This document shows, in pieces, positions 7,662 through 14,637 of a stretch of 16,684 nucleotides of DNA. The notes beneath the pieces were generated by a model that was given only the letters and a program-made list of their open reading frames with translations, did no database searches and was not told where the DNA came from. Each line of letters opens with the position of its first letter. Position 1 is the stretch's first letter. The translations under genes were made by a program, and so were the position numbers. The stretch is taken from the NCBI GenBank assembly GCA_021809235.1, contig JAKBAG010000042.1:1-16684 (forward strand), written 5' to 3'. The stretch comes from Acidobacteriota bacterium. Lineage in GTDB: Bacteria; Acidobacteriota; Terriglobia; Terriglobales; Acidobacteriaceae.

Positions 7662-8575
7662 ACTCTCTCCCCAAGGATCCCAATTCGGTATCCCGACCTG
7701 GCGCCCTGCGGGAACAGGTGCCGGTCTCCGAGCCGGTGCCTGCCGTTCGTGCCGGATTCTTCCCCAGCTGCTCCAATCCGGACTGTGCCACCGGGTGGAT
7801 GCATCTGTTGCGCAGCCGTGCAGTTCCGATCTTCGAAGGGGGATGGTCGTGTTCGGCCGGTTGCACGGAGCGGCGAATGGAGGCAGCCGTGCGCCGCGAG
7901 ATGGAGGGGCGTTCTCCGGAAACACGTCTCTATCAGCACCGCATACCGCTTGGCCTGCTGATGCTGGAGCAGCGATGGATCGATGCCGGACAGTTGCGTC
8001 GCGCGCTGGAGGCACAGCGACGCAGTGGCGAAGGACGGCTGGGCAGCTGGCTGGTACGGCAGGAGGGTGTCTCCGAACATCTGGTGGCACGAGCTTTGGG
8101 ATTGCAGTGGAGCTGTCCGGTGGTTTCCCTGCCCTTTCATGATCGTGAGGCGATGGCCTCGACGCTGCCGCGTCTTTTTCTGGATGCATTTGGCGCACTG
8201 CCGTTGCGGATGGCAACCCGGAAACTGCTCTACCTTGGCTTTGAGGATCGACCGGATCCGGTGGTAGCGCTTGGCGTGGAGCGGATGCTGGACGTGCGCG
8301 TGGAGCCGGTTCTGGTTCCGGATTCAGAGTTTCGTGCCGCGCATACGCAGATGCTTTCGGCATCCTTTCCACGCGTGGAGCTGCTGGAGGTCTCCAGCCA
8401 GGCACAGGTGGGAAGAGCTCTGAGCCGCGTGGTGGAAAAGGTGAAACCGGTGGAGTCGCGTCTGGTGCGGATGCGGGATTTTCTGTGGCTTCGCATGTGG
8501 CGACGGCAGAGTCCGGGCATTCCCGCCGATGCCGCTCAGGTGGAAGATGTGGTTTGCGCCATGGAGCGACCGTGA
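7649..8575 (+). CDS. Cys-motif protein with GspE-N/MshEN-like domain, no ATPase domain
   Basis: I do not know a name for this 308-residue protein, but its parts are readable. Residues 41-72 hold four cysteines spaced CX4C-X21-CX3C (Cys41, 46, 68, 72), which look like a zinc-binding knuckle. Residues about 98-237 match the N-terminal domain of GspE/PilB/MshE ATPases: LGLLMLEQRWIDAGQLRRAL, then RLGSWLVRQEGVSEHLVARA, and a second half with FGALPLRMATRKLLYLGF and VEPVLVPDSEF. No Walker A or B motif follows. In MshE this domain binds cyclic-di-GMP through two RLGxxL...Q motifs; here the first reads PLG and lacks the middle Gly, the second is better kept. The tail (about 270-308) is basic, then acidic. 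GGAGAG at 7637-7642 supports the start. Its place between fliN and cheY suggests a motor-linked role, which is inference. Confidence 0.8.
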   Translation: MPVLDSLPKDPNSVSRPGALREQVPVSEPVPAVRAGFFPSCSNPDCATGWMHLLRSRAVPIFEGGWSCSAGCTERRMEAAVRREMEGRSPETRLYQHRIPLGLLMLEQRWIDAGQLRRALEAQRRSGEGRLGSWLVRQEGVSEHLVARALGLQWSCPVVSLPFHDREAMASTLPRLFLDAFGALPLRMATRKLLYLGFEDRPDPVVALGVERMLDVRVEPVLVPDSEFRAAHTQMLSASFPRVELLEVSSQAQVGRALSRVVEKVKPVESRLVRMRDFLWLRMWRRQSPGIPADAAQVEDVVCAMERP

Positions 8576-8766
8576 GCCGCAGGAGGGCGTCTCTGCCGTC
8601 GGCATGCTCCACTTCCGGCTCATGTTTTTCCTGGGAATTCCGATACATAGCCTATCAAGTTCCTGAAGGCTATCCCGCATCGGGTAAACAGGCGTTGGGC
8701 AAGCAGGTGTTGGGCAAGCAGGTGTTCAGCCAACAAGGATTGGGATTCAAGGAGAAGCTGGAATGA
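8572..8766 (+). CDS. Possible small ORF before cheY with pentapeptide repeat, doubtful
   Basis: A GTG overlapping the previous stop (GTGA) opens 64 codons ending in an ATGA overlap with cheY, so the frame spans the whole 187-base gap. GGAG at 8563-8566 lies five bases before the GTG. The peptide would be basic with two Cys and Ser-rich sequence first, then a tandem repeat read as GKQAL-GKQVL-GKQVF. No motif is recognised. Third codon positions look less G/C-biased than in neighbouring genes, which argues against coding. The stretch could equally be a non-coding leader for cheY. Confidence 0.2.
   Translation: MSRRRASLPSACSTSGSCFSWEFRYIAYQVPEGYPASGKQALGKQVLGKQVFSQQGLGFKEKLE
8682..8726 (+). repeat. 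15-bp tandem repeat, three copies, upstream of cheY
   Basis: Two identical 15-base units GGGCAAGCAGGTGTT lie head to tail at 8697-8711 and 8712-8726. A third, diverged unit GGGTAAACAGGCGTT precedes them at 8682-8696 with three mismatches. The unit is a multiple of three, so copy changes would not break a reading frame. The array ends 36 bases before the cheY ATG and 22 bases before its ribosome site. Confidence 0.85.
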
Positions 8767-9143
8767 GCGAGATTCGCGTCTTGATCGTGGATGATTCATC
8801 AGTGATGCGCAAGATTGTGGAACGCGCCTTGCGTCAGGCAGGGCTGGAGCCGCTTGTGGTTCTGGAGGCAGGAAGCGGCGTGGAGGGACTGGATGCCCTG
8901 CGGGCCGGTTCGGTTCAGTTGATCCTGTCTGACATCAATATGCCATCCATGGATGGATTGGAGTTTCTGCGCCAGCTGCGTGCTCAGAATCTTGCCGATG
9001 GCGTTCCGGTGGTGATGATTACCACTGAGTCCAGCGAGGAGCATGTGCGGCAGGCCATTCAGGCAGGGGCACAGGGCTATATTCGCAAGCCGTTTACCGC
9101 CGAGCAGGTCAAGGAGCGCGTGTTGCCGCTGTTGGCTGCCTGA
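8763..9143 (+). CDS. cheY: CheY-type single-domain response regulator
   Basis: The 126-residue protein is a stand-alone receiver domain. All active-site residues are present: Asp10 and Asp11 (metal binding, in VLIVDDS), Asp57 (phospho-acceptor, in LSDINMPSMDG), Thr87 and Lys109 (in RKPF). Tyr106 matches the aromatic switch residue of E. coli CheY. With no output domain and its place among switch genes, it most likely carries the signal to FliM. AAGGAGA at 8749-8755 supports the ATG. There is no cheA, cheW or receptor gene in the window, so its kinase is encoded elsewhere. A downstream gene encodes the likely phosphatase. A non-flagellar role cannot be excluded from sequence alone. Confidence 0.92.
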   Translation: MSEIRVLIVDDSSVMRKIVERALRQAGLEPLVVLEAGSGVEGLDALRAGSVQLILSDINMPSMDGLEFLRQLRAQNLADGVPVVMITTESSEEHVRQAIQAGAQGYIRKPFTAEQVKERVLPLLAA

Positions 9144-9280
9144 GACGAGTGTGCCGGTGGTTCTGCGTCTTCTGCCAGCAGGGAGGAGATGGCAGAGAAG
9201 GGAATTGGTCTGTGTTCCGGGAAGACCACGGAAGTATGTCAGGGTTCTACGGCATCTGGAATGAGGCGAAAGGCCGAAGC

Positions 9281-9288
9281 GGAGGAAG
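9281..9288 (+). promoter_or_regulatory. Ribosome binding site deciding the cheX start
   Basis: GGAGGAAG lies eight bases upstream of the ATG at 9297. The in-frame ATGs at 9189 and 9261 are less likely: the purine-rich AGGGAGGAG at 9180-9188 directly abuts the 9189 ATG, leaving too little spacing, and 9261 has no good site. Confidence 0.7.
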
Positions 9289-9296
9289 ATACGAGT

Positions 9297-9782
9297 ATGG
9301 CGCAGTCGCTGCGTGAGAATCTTCAAACAGTAGCAGATCCAATGCATCTGCAGTCGAGTGTGGAAGAGGTCTTTGAAACCATGCTTGGAGTGCGATGTGA
9401 GATGGTGCCTTGTAGCGGTGGGGCATCGGCGGAAACCATCACCTCCGTGGTCGGATTTGGTGGGATGCTCACAGGGGCCTGCGTCTTCCGTTCCGATGGA
9501 GGAACAGCGCTTGCGATTGCCGAACGGCTGACCGGGATGGGATTTTCGGAGTTGGATGACACGGTGAAAGACGCCATCGGAGAGATCTGCAATATGCTGG
9601 CCGGCGCGTGGAAGGGCAAGGTGCCCGATCTTTCTGCCAACTGTGGACTGTCCATTCCTGCCGTGATTACCGGACGCGACTATAACATTCACGTGCAGGC
9701 GCCGGAGTTTCGTCTCCACCAGTGCTACCGCTTCGATGGCTCCGGCTTTGAAGTGACTATTATCTGCGACGGCCTGCAGTAG
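9297..9782 (+). CDS. cheX: CheX-like CheY-P phosphatase
   Basis: The 161-residue product resembles CheX/CheC phosphatases, which remove phosphate from CheY-P. A glycine-rich strand region, VVGFGGMLTGACVF (51-64), is followed by the active-site helix with the pattern D-x3-E-x2-N at Asp92, Glu96 and Asn99 (KDAIGEICNMLAG). There is one such motif, as in CheX, whereas CheC often has two. The C-terminal half carries an IPAVITGRDYNIHV strand typical of the fold. It lies 153 bases after cheY on the same strand, so the pair likely sets the lifetime of the CheY signal. The 153-base gap is longer than other spacings here and shows no promoter I can defend. Confidence 0.82.
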   Translation: MAQSLRENLQTVADPMHLQSSVEEVFETMLGVRCEMVPCSGGASAETITSVVGFGGMLTGACVFRSDGGTALAIAERLTGMGFSELDDTVKDAIGEICNMLAGAWKGKVPDLSANCGLSIPAVITGRDYNIHVQAPEFRLHQCYRFDGSGFEVTIICDGLQ

Positions 9783-10081
9783 CCTGCAAACGGCGGATGC
9801 CGGCTCATTGTCGGCATCGAACCCCCGGCGTTGCTCGACGGCATTCGGCTGGGCGGGGTTCTTGCAGGCAGGCTTCAGGCAGGATGGCCGAATGGATTCC
9901 CGGCTATACGGTGTGCAGGCTCAGGATTGAGAAAGCAGCCTGTGAGGCGCAATTCCTGTGCAGACGGCATGCCGTTGCTTCCGGGCTACAACTCTTCCTC
10001 CTTTCGCCTTCAATCTCTCTAATCCACTCTGCTTCCATTTGGCTCCTCTCCTGCAAGCATGCGCAGTACAGGAGGAAGCTC
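9783..10081 (+). other. Non-coding stretch between cheX and flgF
   Basis: At 299 bases this is the longest stretch without a gene. It holds the hairpin at 9796-9818 near the cheX stop, a pyrimidine-rich run around 9990-10050, and the flgF ribosome site at its end. Its size and position between switch/signalling and rod/ring genes make it the most likely place for the promoter of the flgFGAHIJ unit. I could not find a convincing sigma-28, sigma-54 or sigma-70 match. Confidence 0.5.
9796..9818 (+). terminator. Hairpin after cheX, possible weak terminator
   Basis: GATGCCG (9796-9802) and CGGCATC (9812-9818) form a perfect seven-base stem around a nine-base loop, 13 bases after the cheX stop. 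The following bases are C-rich, not a T-run, so this is not a standard intrinsic terminator. It could protect an mRNA end or partly halt transcription. Confidence 0.35.
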
Positions 10082-10816
10082 ATGGACAGTGGCTACTATG
10101 CCGCCTACGCCGGTTACATTGCCCGGACGCAGGCCCTCGATGCTGCCGCAGACAACCTGGCCAACGCGCAGACGGTGGGCTATCGTGCCGAGCGGGAAAA
10201 CTTCCGTTCGGTGTTGCTGGATCCGCTGGGTGGGAACTCGCAGCTGGGCACAACGGTCAACAACTATGGTGTGGTCCATGGCGATCAGCTGGATATGAGC
10301 CAGGGAGCGCTGACGGCAACCGGCAATCCGCTGGATCTTGCCATTCAGGGCGAGGGCTTCTTTGCCACGCAGACGCCTTCGGGAGTGCGCTACACGCGCA
10401 ACGGAGCCTTTCATCGCAGCAATACCGGCATTCTGGTCAACAGCACCGGAGATCCCGTGCTGTCCACGCAGAACAAGTCCATTGTGATTCCTCCCGGTGA
10501 GATTGCTGTCGGCAATGACGGCGTGCTTTCTGTCGATGGCGGAGCTGTTGCCGTGGTGGGGGTCTTTCAGTTTCCCAAGGGGACACAGTTGACGCCGGAG
10601 GGAACCAATCGCTATCGAGCGCCCGACAAGGTGAAGACCACGCTGTCCAGTGCCGGGATTCACTCGCACGCACTGGAGGAGTCCAACCAGGACACGATCA
10701 CCGGCAGCATGAAGCTGATTCTGATGCAGCGCCAGGCGGAGACCATGCAGAAGGCGCTGACGATCTTTCACATGGACTTCAACAAGACGGCCGCCGAAGA
10801 GCTTCCGCGAGTCTAG
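10082..10816 (+). CDS. flgF: Flagellar proximal rod protein FlgF
   Basis: The 244-residue product is a rod/hook-family protein with both conserved ends: an N-terminal rod signature with DAAADNLANAQTVGYRAER, a middle GNPLDLAIQGEGFF block, and a C-terminal helix QRQAETMQKALTIF. The N-terminus MDSGYYAAYAGYIARTQAL and its place directly before flgG identify it as FlgF, part of the proximal rod crossing the periplasm. Such proteins are exported by the flagellar gate without a cleaved signal. The start is set by AGGAGG in CAGGAGGAAG, a few bases before the ATG at 10082; the frame is open further upstream without a comparable site. It is the first gene after the 299-base gap. A 102-base spacer precedes flgG. 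Confidence 0.92.
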   Translation: MDSGYYAAYAGYIARTQALDAAADNLANAQTVGYRAERENFRSVLLDPLGGNSQLGTTVNNYGVVHGDQLDMSQGALTATGNPLDLAIQGEGFFATQTPSGVRYTRNGAFHRSNTGILVNSTGDPVLSTQNKSIVIPPGEIAVGNDGVLSVDGGAVAVVGVFQFPKGTQLTPEGTNRYRAPDKVKTTLSSAGIHSHALEESNQDTITGSMKLILMQRQAETMQKALTIFHMDFNKTAAEELPRV

Positions 10817-10918
10817 CCTTGTCTGAGGAGGATGGCTCCACCGGCAGGCGTTCGCGCAGCATGGACAACGATTCCGAAAGCCGGGCGGAGTTGAAAACCG
10901 GCAGCACAGGAGAACAGG

Positions 10919-11707
10919 ATGATACGAGCACTCTATACAGCGGCCAGCGGCATGATGGCGCAGCAGATGAATCTGGACACGATTGCCAACAATCTGGCAA
11001 ACTCCTCGACCACCGGATTTCACCAGTTGCGCCTGCAGTTCCAGGACATGCTTTACCAGAACCTGATTACTCCGGGTGCGGCGCAGACCCAGTCGACGAT
11101 CTCAGCCGGTCTGCAGATTGGTCTGGGTACATTGCCGGCGGCGACCGAGGTGATCATGACCCAGGGAGAGTTGAACCAGACCAACAATCCGCTGGATGTG
11201 GCGATCGAAGGGTCAGGATTCTTTCAGGTGCAGCAGCTCAATGGCCAGATCGCCTTTACCCGGGCCGGTCAGTTTCAGCTGAACAATCAGGGTACGATCG
11301 TGACTACTAACGGGGATACGTTGATTCCCACGATTACCGTGCCACCGAATGCCACCTCGGTGACCATTACTCCGTACGGAGTGGTGAATGCGACGCTGCC
11401 CGGACAGACCAACCCCTCGCAGTTGGGACAGATTCAACTGGCAACCTTTCCCAATCCCGGTGGGCTGGAGAGCATGGGTGGAAACCTGCTTACGCAAACG
11501 CTGGCTTCGGGGAATCCCATCGTCGGCAATCCGGGAGGCGTGGAGGGACTGGGCATGCTGCAGCAGGGATATCTGGAAAACTCCAATGTGGATGTGGTGA
11601 CTGAGTTTGTCCAGATGGTGCTGGCACAGCGGGCCTACGAGTCGAACTCGAAGGTGATCAAGGCTGCCGACCAGATGTATTCCCAGGTCAACAACATGAC
11701 GCAGTGA
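10919..11707 (+). CDS. flgG: Flagellar distal rod protein FlgG
   Basis: This 262-residue protein has the usual FlgG length. It begins MIRALYTAASGMMAQQMNLD and carries the rod signature with TIANNLANSSTTGFHQLR, the block NPLDVAIEGSGFFQV, and the C-terminal ENSNVDVVTEFVQMVLAQRAYESNSKVI helix, all closely typical of FlgG. FlgG forms the distal rod that passes through the P- and L-rings. AGGAGA at 10908-10913 lies just ahead of the ATG. Only seven bases separate the stop from the flgA ATG. The 102-base spacer before flgG contains a GAGGAGG directly touching an ATG (10832), which opens only 20 codons and looks meaningless. Confidence 0.97.
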   Translation: MIRALYTAASGMMAQQMNLDTIANNLANSSTTGFHQLRLQFQDMLYQNLITPGAAQTQSTISAGLQIGLGTLPAATEVIMTQGELNQTNNPLDVAIEGSGFFQVQQLNGQIAFTRAGQFQLNNQGTIVTTNGDTLIPTITVPPNATSVTITPYGVVNATLPGQTNPSQLGQIQLATFPNPGGLESMGGNLLTQTLASGNPIVGNPGGVEGLGMLQQGYLENSNVDVVTEFVQMVLAQRAYESNSKVIKAADQMYSQVNNMTQ

Positions 11708-11714
11708 GGATGGC

Positions 11715-12398
11715 ATGAGGCGATACAGGGCATGTTGGGGTTGCGGCTGGGCCGGTTTCCGGACTTTCATTCGAGGCTGGGTCTGGCTCGCGATTCTGGG
11801 CAGTTGGCAGTTTTCTGCCATGCGGGCCGAGACGAGATCGGCAGGGACGGGCGCCGGAGACGGGGGCATAATCCGTTCCACTGCAGTTGCCACGCAGGGC
11901 TGCCTTCGCCTGATTGTGGATCGTGCTCTTGGCCTGCGCTGGCGCATGGAATCGCAAGGGCCTGGCCGACCGAATCGTCTGGTGCCGGTGGGTGAGGGCG
12001 ATCGTGCTGCGTGTGCCGGCGGGACGGACCGGAAGCAGCAGGACAAGGGTTCCCTTCCGGTGCAATCGCTGGAGGGTGGGAAGTCGATCCGGAGCGCAAC
12101 ACAGCCTGGGGGAACACAGTACGCAGCTCCACAGCAGGAAACATCCAATCCTCCGATTGCCGTGCATCCGGTGATTCAAGTGGGAGAGGCCATCGTGGTG
12201 GTGCAATCCGGCAAGACGGTGGAGGCACGATTTCCCGCAGTGGCCATGGCTGCGGCTACGGCAGGAGCCTGGCTGCCGGTCAGGTTGCAGGTAGGCAATG
12301 GAAGCTTCGGCAGGTTGGGCGGACATCTGATTCGCGTGCAGGCCGTAGCTGCGGGATTGGCACGCTGGGATGGACAGCAGATGGGGGCGGGATGGTGA
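11715..12398 (+). CDS. flgA: Flagellar P-ring assembly chaperone FlgA, divergent
   Basis: A basic start, then WVWLAILGSWQFSAMRA (about 22-38) looks like a signal peptide, so the 227-residue product is probably periplasmic. The C-terminal part (about 155-215) has the FlgA/SAF-like pattern: VGEAIVVVQSGKTVEARFPAVAMAAATAGAWLPVRL, then LGGHLIRVQAVAAGLA, as in proteins that help FlgI polymerise into the P-ring. The middle (about 95-150) is low in recognisable structure, Gln/Gly/Ser-rich and without clear family blocks. Location between flgG and the flgH-flgI pair supports the call. GAGGA at 11705-11709 serves as ribosome site. The end overlaps the start of flgH. No frameshift is evident, but the weak middle leaves some doubt. 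Confidence 0.75.
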   Translation: MRRYRACWGCGWAGFRTFIRGWVWLAILGSWQFSAMRAETRSAGTGAGDGGIIRSTAVATQGCLRLIVDRALGLRWRMESQGPGRPNRLVPVGEGDRAACAGGTDRKQQDKGSLPVQSLEGGKSIRSATQPGGTQYAAPQQETSNPPIAVHPVIQVGEAIVVVQSGKTVEARFPAVAMAAATAGAWLPVRLQVGNGSFGRLGGHLIRVQAVAAGLARWDGQQMGAGW

Positions 12399-13150
12399 TG
12401 GGAGCGCGCGGAGTCGGCATTTCGGGAGCACGTCTGCTGGCCGTCAGTCTGATGCTGATTGCATCGATCGCTCCGGCAACGATGGCGCTCGGTCGCCACA
12501 AAAAAGCGAAGAACGCCGCGACGCAGAAGCAGACACCGCCGGAAGCGGCACTTTCAGCCTATATCCGTCGGGTTCGCGCCGAGCACGATGCCGAGGTGCT
12601 GAGCCCAGGATCGATCTGGTCGGATCAGGGAAGCCTGGTGCGTCTTTCTGACGATGCCAAGGCGACCAAGCTGCATGATGTGATCCAGATTGTGGTGACG
12701 GAGAGTCTGGCGGCTTCGACCGACGGGCAGGTAAAGAACTCCCGTGCCAGCTCGGCCAACAGCGGATTCACCGGCTTGTTCGGCGTACCCAAGACGACCA
12801 GTACGCTGGCCAATCTACTGGGACAGAACTCAACCTCGACGCTTGCCGCCCAGGGCCAGAGCGTGACCAACTCAAGCCTTGTGACGACCTTTGGCGGCGA
12901 GGTTGTGGACATGCTGCCGAACGGCATGCTGGTGGTGCAGGCCACCCGTCAGCTGACCTTTTCACAACAGACGCAGTTGATCCGTCTGCGCGGACTGGTG
13001 AGACCGGAAGATGTGAACTTTTTGAATCAGGTGGATTCCTCGGCCATGACAGATCTGGAAATTGAGGTTGTGGGCAAGGGAATCGTCAACGACTCCACGT
13101 ATCGACAGAATCCGCTCTGGCGATTTGTCCAGAAGCTGCTGGTCTTCTGA
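12392..13150 (+). CDS. flgH: Flagellar L-ring protein FlgH lacking a lipobox
   Basis: FlgH builds the L-ring in the outer membrane. The 252-residue product shows the family blocks SIWSDQGSLVRLSDDAKATKL with HDVIQIVVTES, the FGGEVVDMLPNGMLVVQATRQL region, and IRLRGLVRPEDVNFLNQVDS. The end reads IVNDSTYRQNPLWRF. A signal peptide is visible (LLAVSLMLIASIAPATMA, about 15-32), but no cysteine follows; the entire protein has none, so it cannot be a normal lipoprotein as in enteric bacteria. Start alternatives are ATG 12392 and ATG 12398 (TGATG with the flgA stop); both give the same mature protein. An ATGA overlap links it to flgI. Confidence 0.95.
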   Translation: MVMGARGVGISGARLLAVSLMLIASIAPATMALGRHKKAKNAATQKQTPPEAALSAYIRRVRAEHDAEVLSPGSIWSDQGSLVRLSDDAKATKLHDVIQIVVTESLAASTDGQVKNSRASSANSGFTGLFGVPKTTSTLANLLGQNSTSTLAAQGQSVTNSSLVTTFGGEVVDMLPNGMLVVQATRQLTFSQQTQLIRLRGLVRPEDVNFLNQVDSSAMTDLEIEVVGKGIVNDSTYRQNPLWRFVQKLLVF

Positions 13151-14637
13151 TGAAACCTCGGATGCATGCGACACCTATGCTGAACCGCTCGAACTTACGC
13201 TCTGTGGCCGCCGGACTGCTTTCCGTCTGGCTCCTGTTTGGGGGGCCGGCCGAAAGCCTTCTGGCGCAACTGCCAGCCAACCGCCCGGCGATCGGAGGCA
13301 ATCCGGCTGCGAATCCGCAGGCGGGGCTGCCGCGCCCGGGCGGAAGCAATCCAGCGGCGAATACCGCCAGGGGTCCGGCCGCGATTCCGGTTGTGATTCC
13401 AGTTGTGAATCCAACTCCCGGTTCGGCTTCTAATCCGGCGCTCCCACCTTCGCCCGCAGCCTCAGCCAACGGGATCAGCCGTCCGCCAGCTGGAACACCT
13501 CTTCCGGCGGCGATGATGACCAGCGCACCTGCCTCCACTGCGAATGTGGCGACAGCCTCTGCCATGCCGATGGATCCTGAAGCCCAGCGCCGGGCCCGCA
13601 TCAAGGATGTGGCCTCGATTGAAGGGATCCGCGACAACCAGCTGGTGGGCTATGGCGTTGTGGTGGGCCTGCGCGGCACCGGGGACACGCAGCAGACGAT
13701 CTTCCCGATGCAGTCGCTGCTGTCGATTCTGCTGCGCATGGGCGTGAACGTGCCGCAGACGGGCACACTGAGCGCGCAGAACATGCAGGTCAAGAACATG
13801 GCCGCAGTCTTCCTTGAAGCCACACTGCCGCCGTTCAGCCATACCGGGGAGCGGATCGACGTGACGATCTCCTCGGCCGGAGACGCCCGGTCTCTCGAAG
13901 GGGGTGTGCTGCTGCTGTCTCCGCTGTATGGTCCGGATGGTCAGATTTACGCACAGGCCGAAGGTCCGCTTGTCATTGGCGGATATCGCGTTTCGGCTGG
14001 ATTTAATACGACCCAGGTCAATTATCCGACGACCGCACGGATTCCGGGAGGGGCGCTGGTGGAGCGTACGGTTCCCTTCAGTCTGAAGCAACTGCACCGG
14101 ATCGATGTGGAGTTGCAGGATGCCGATTTCCATACTGCCGACCGCATGGCCCAGGCCATCGATGTCACGCTGGGAGCACCACGGGCGCATGTCGTCGACA
14201 GCCGGACCGTGGAGCTGATTCCGCAGCCCGGCGAGGATTTGCCGGAGCTGCTGGACCGGGTCGAATCGACTGAGATTGATGTCTATCCGCGCGCACGGGT
14301 GGTGGTCAACGAGCGCACGGGAACGGTGGTCATCGGCGGCAAGGTCCGGCTGCAGCCGGTCCAGATTCTGCACGGCGGATTATCGGTCAATGTCGTTACG
14401 GAATTCCAGGTTTCGCAGCCCAATGCCTTTGGACAGGGGACAACGCAGGTGGTTCCGCAGACCAGTGTCCAGGCCAATGATCGGCCGGTCAACCGCATTG
14501 AGCTGAAGCAGGGAGCAACGGTGGAGGATCTGGTCAGTGAATTGCAGAAGATCGGGGCAACGGCGCGGGATGTGATCTCCATCCTGCAGGCGATGAAGGC
14601 GGCCGGTGCGCTGGAAGCCGATCTGGAGGTTCTATGA
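13150..14637 (+). CDS. flgI: Flagellar P-ring protein FlgI with long Pro/Ala-rich linker
   Basis: FlgI forms the P-ring around the rod in the periplasm. The core at about residues 148-495 has the normal mature size and motifs: ARIKDVASIEGIRDNQLVGYG, VVGLRGTGDTQ, the LSAQNMQVKNMAAVFLEATLPPF block, GGYRVSAGFNTTQVNYPTTARIPGGALVER, and the end GATARDVISILQAMKAAGALEADLEV. A signal peptide lies at about 13-40. Between them sit about 108 residues rich in Pro, Ala, Asn, Gly and Ser with repeated NPAAN-like and IPVV units, absent from enteric FlgI (about 365 residues in total). The linker may have grown by repeat expansion (see 13383-13406). ATGA overlaps at both ends join it to flgH and flgJ. Confidence 0.96.
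   Translation: MKPRMHATPMLNRSNLRSVAAGLLSVWLLFGGPAESLLAQLPANRPAIGGNPAANPQAGLPRPGGSNPAANTARGPAAIPVVIPVVNPTPGSASNPALPPSPAASANGISRPPAGTPLPAAMMTSAPASTANVATASAMPMDPEAQRRARIKDVASIEGIRDNQLVGYGVVVGLRGTGDTQQTIFPMQSLLSILLRMGVNVPQTGTLSAQNMQVKNMAAVFLEATLPPFSHTGERIDVTISSAGDARSLEGGVLLLSPLYGPDGQIYAQAEGPLVIGGYRVSAGFNTTQVNYPTTARIPGGALVERTVPFSLKQLHRIDVELQDADFHTADRMAQAIDVTLGAPRAHVVDSRTVELIPQPGEDLPELLDRVESTEIDVYPRARVVVNERTGTVVIGGKVRLQPVQILHGGLSVNVVTEFQVSQPNAFGQGTTQVVPQTSVQANDRPVNRIELKQGATVEDLVSELQKIGATARDVISILQAMKAAGALEADLEVL
13383..13406 (+). repeat. 12-bp tandem duplication inside the flgI linker
   Basis: GATTCCGGTTGT (13383-13394) is followed directly by GATTCCAGTTGT (13395-13406), one mismatch. In the flgI frame it encodes two IPVV units. 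It supports growth of the linker by slippage. Confidence 0.75.

Noticed and set aside
7464..8648. Minus-strand open frame of 394 codons opposite fliN and the MshEN-like gene
   Set aside because: Pro/Arg/His-rich shadow without motifs; the plus strand carries recognisable SpoA and MshEN-like domains with ribosome sites and operon overlaps.
9189..9296. N-terminal extension of the CheX-like protein from an ATG at 9189
   Set aside because: The ribosome-like AGGGAGGAG directly abuts that ATG, the extra 36 residues do not look like the family, and the ATG at 9297 has a well-spaced GGAGGAAG.
10832..10894. ATG with GAGGAGG directly in front, between flgF and flgG
   Set aside because: The purine run touches the ATG, leaving no spacing, and the frame closes after 20 codons.
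12011..12391. Upstream extension of the flgH frame
   Set aside because: It overlaps almost half of flgA, has no signal peptide at its start, and the true signal peptide follows the ATG at 12392.
14611..14620. GCCGATCT near the flgI end as a possible sigma-28 -10 element
   Set aside because: No -35 match lies 11 bases upstream, and the site is inside conserved coding sequence.
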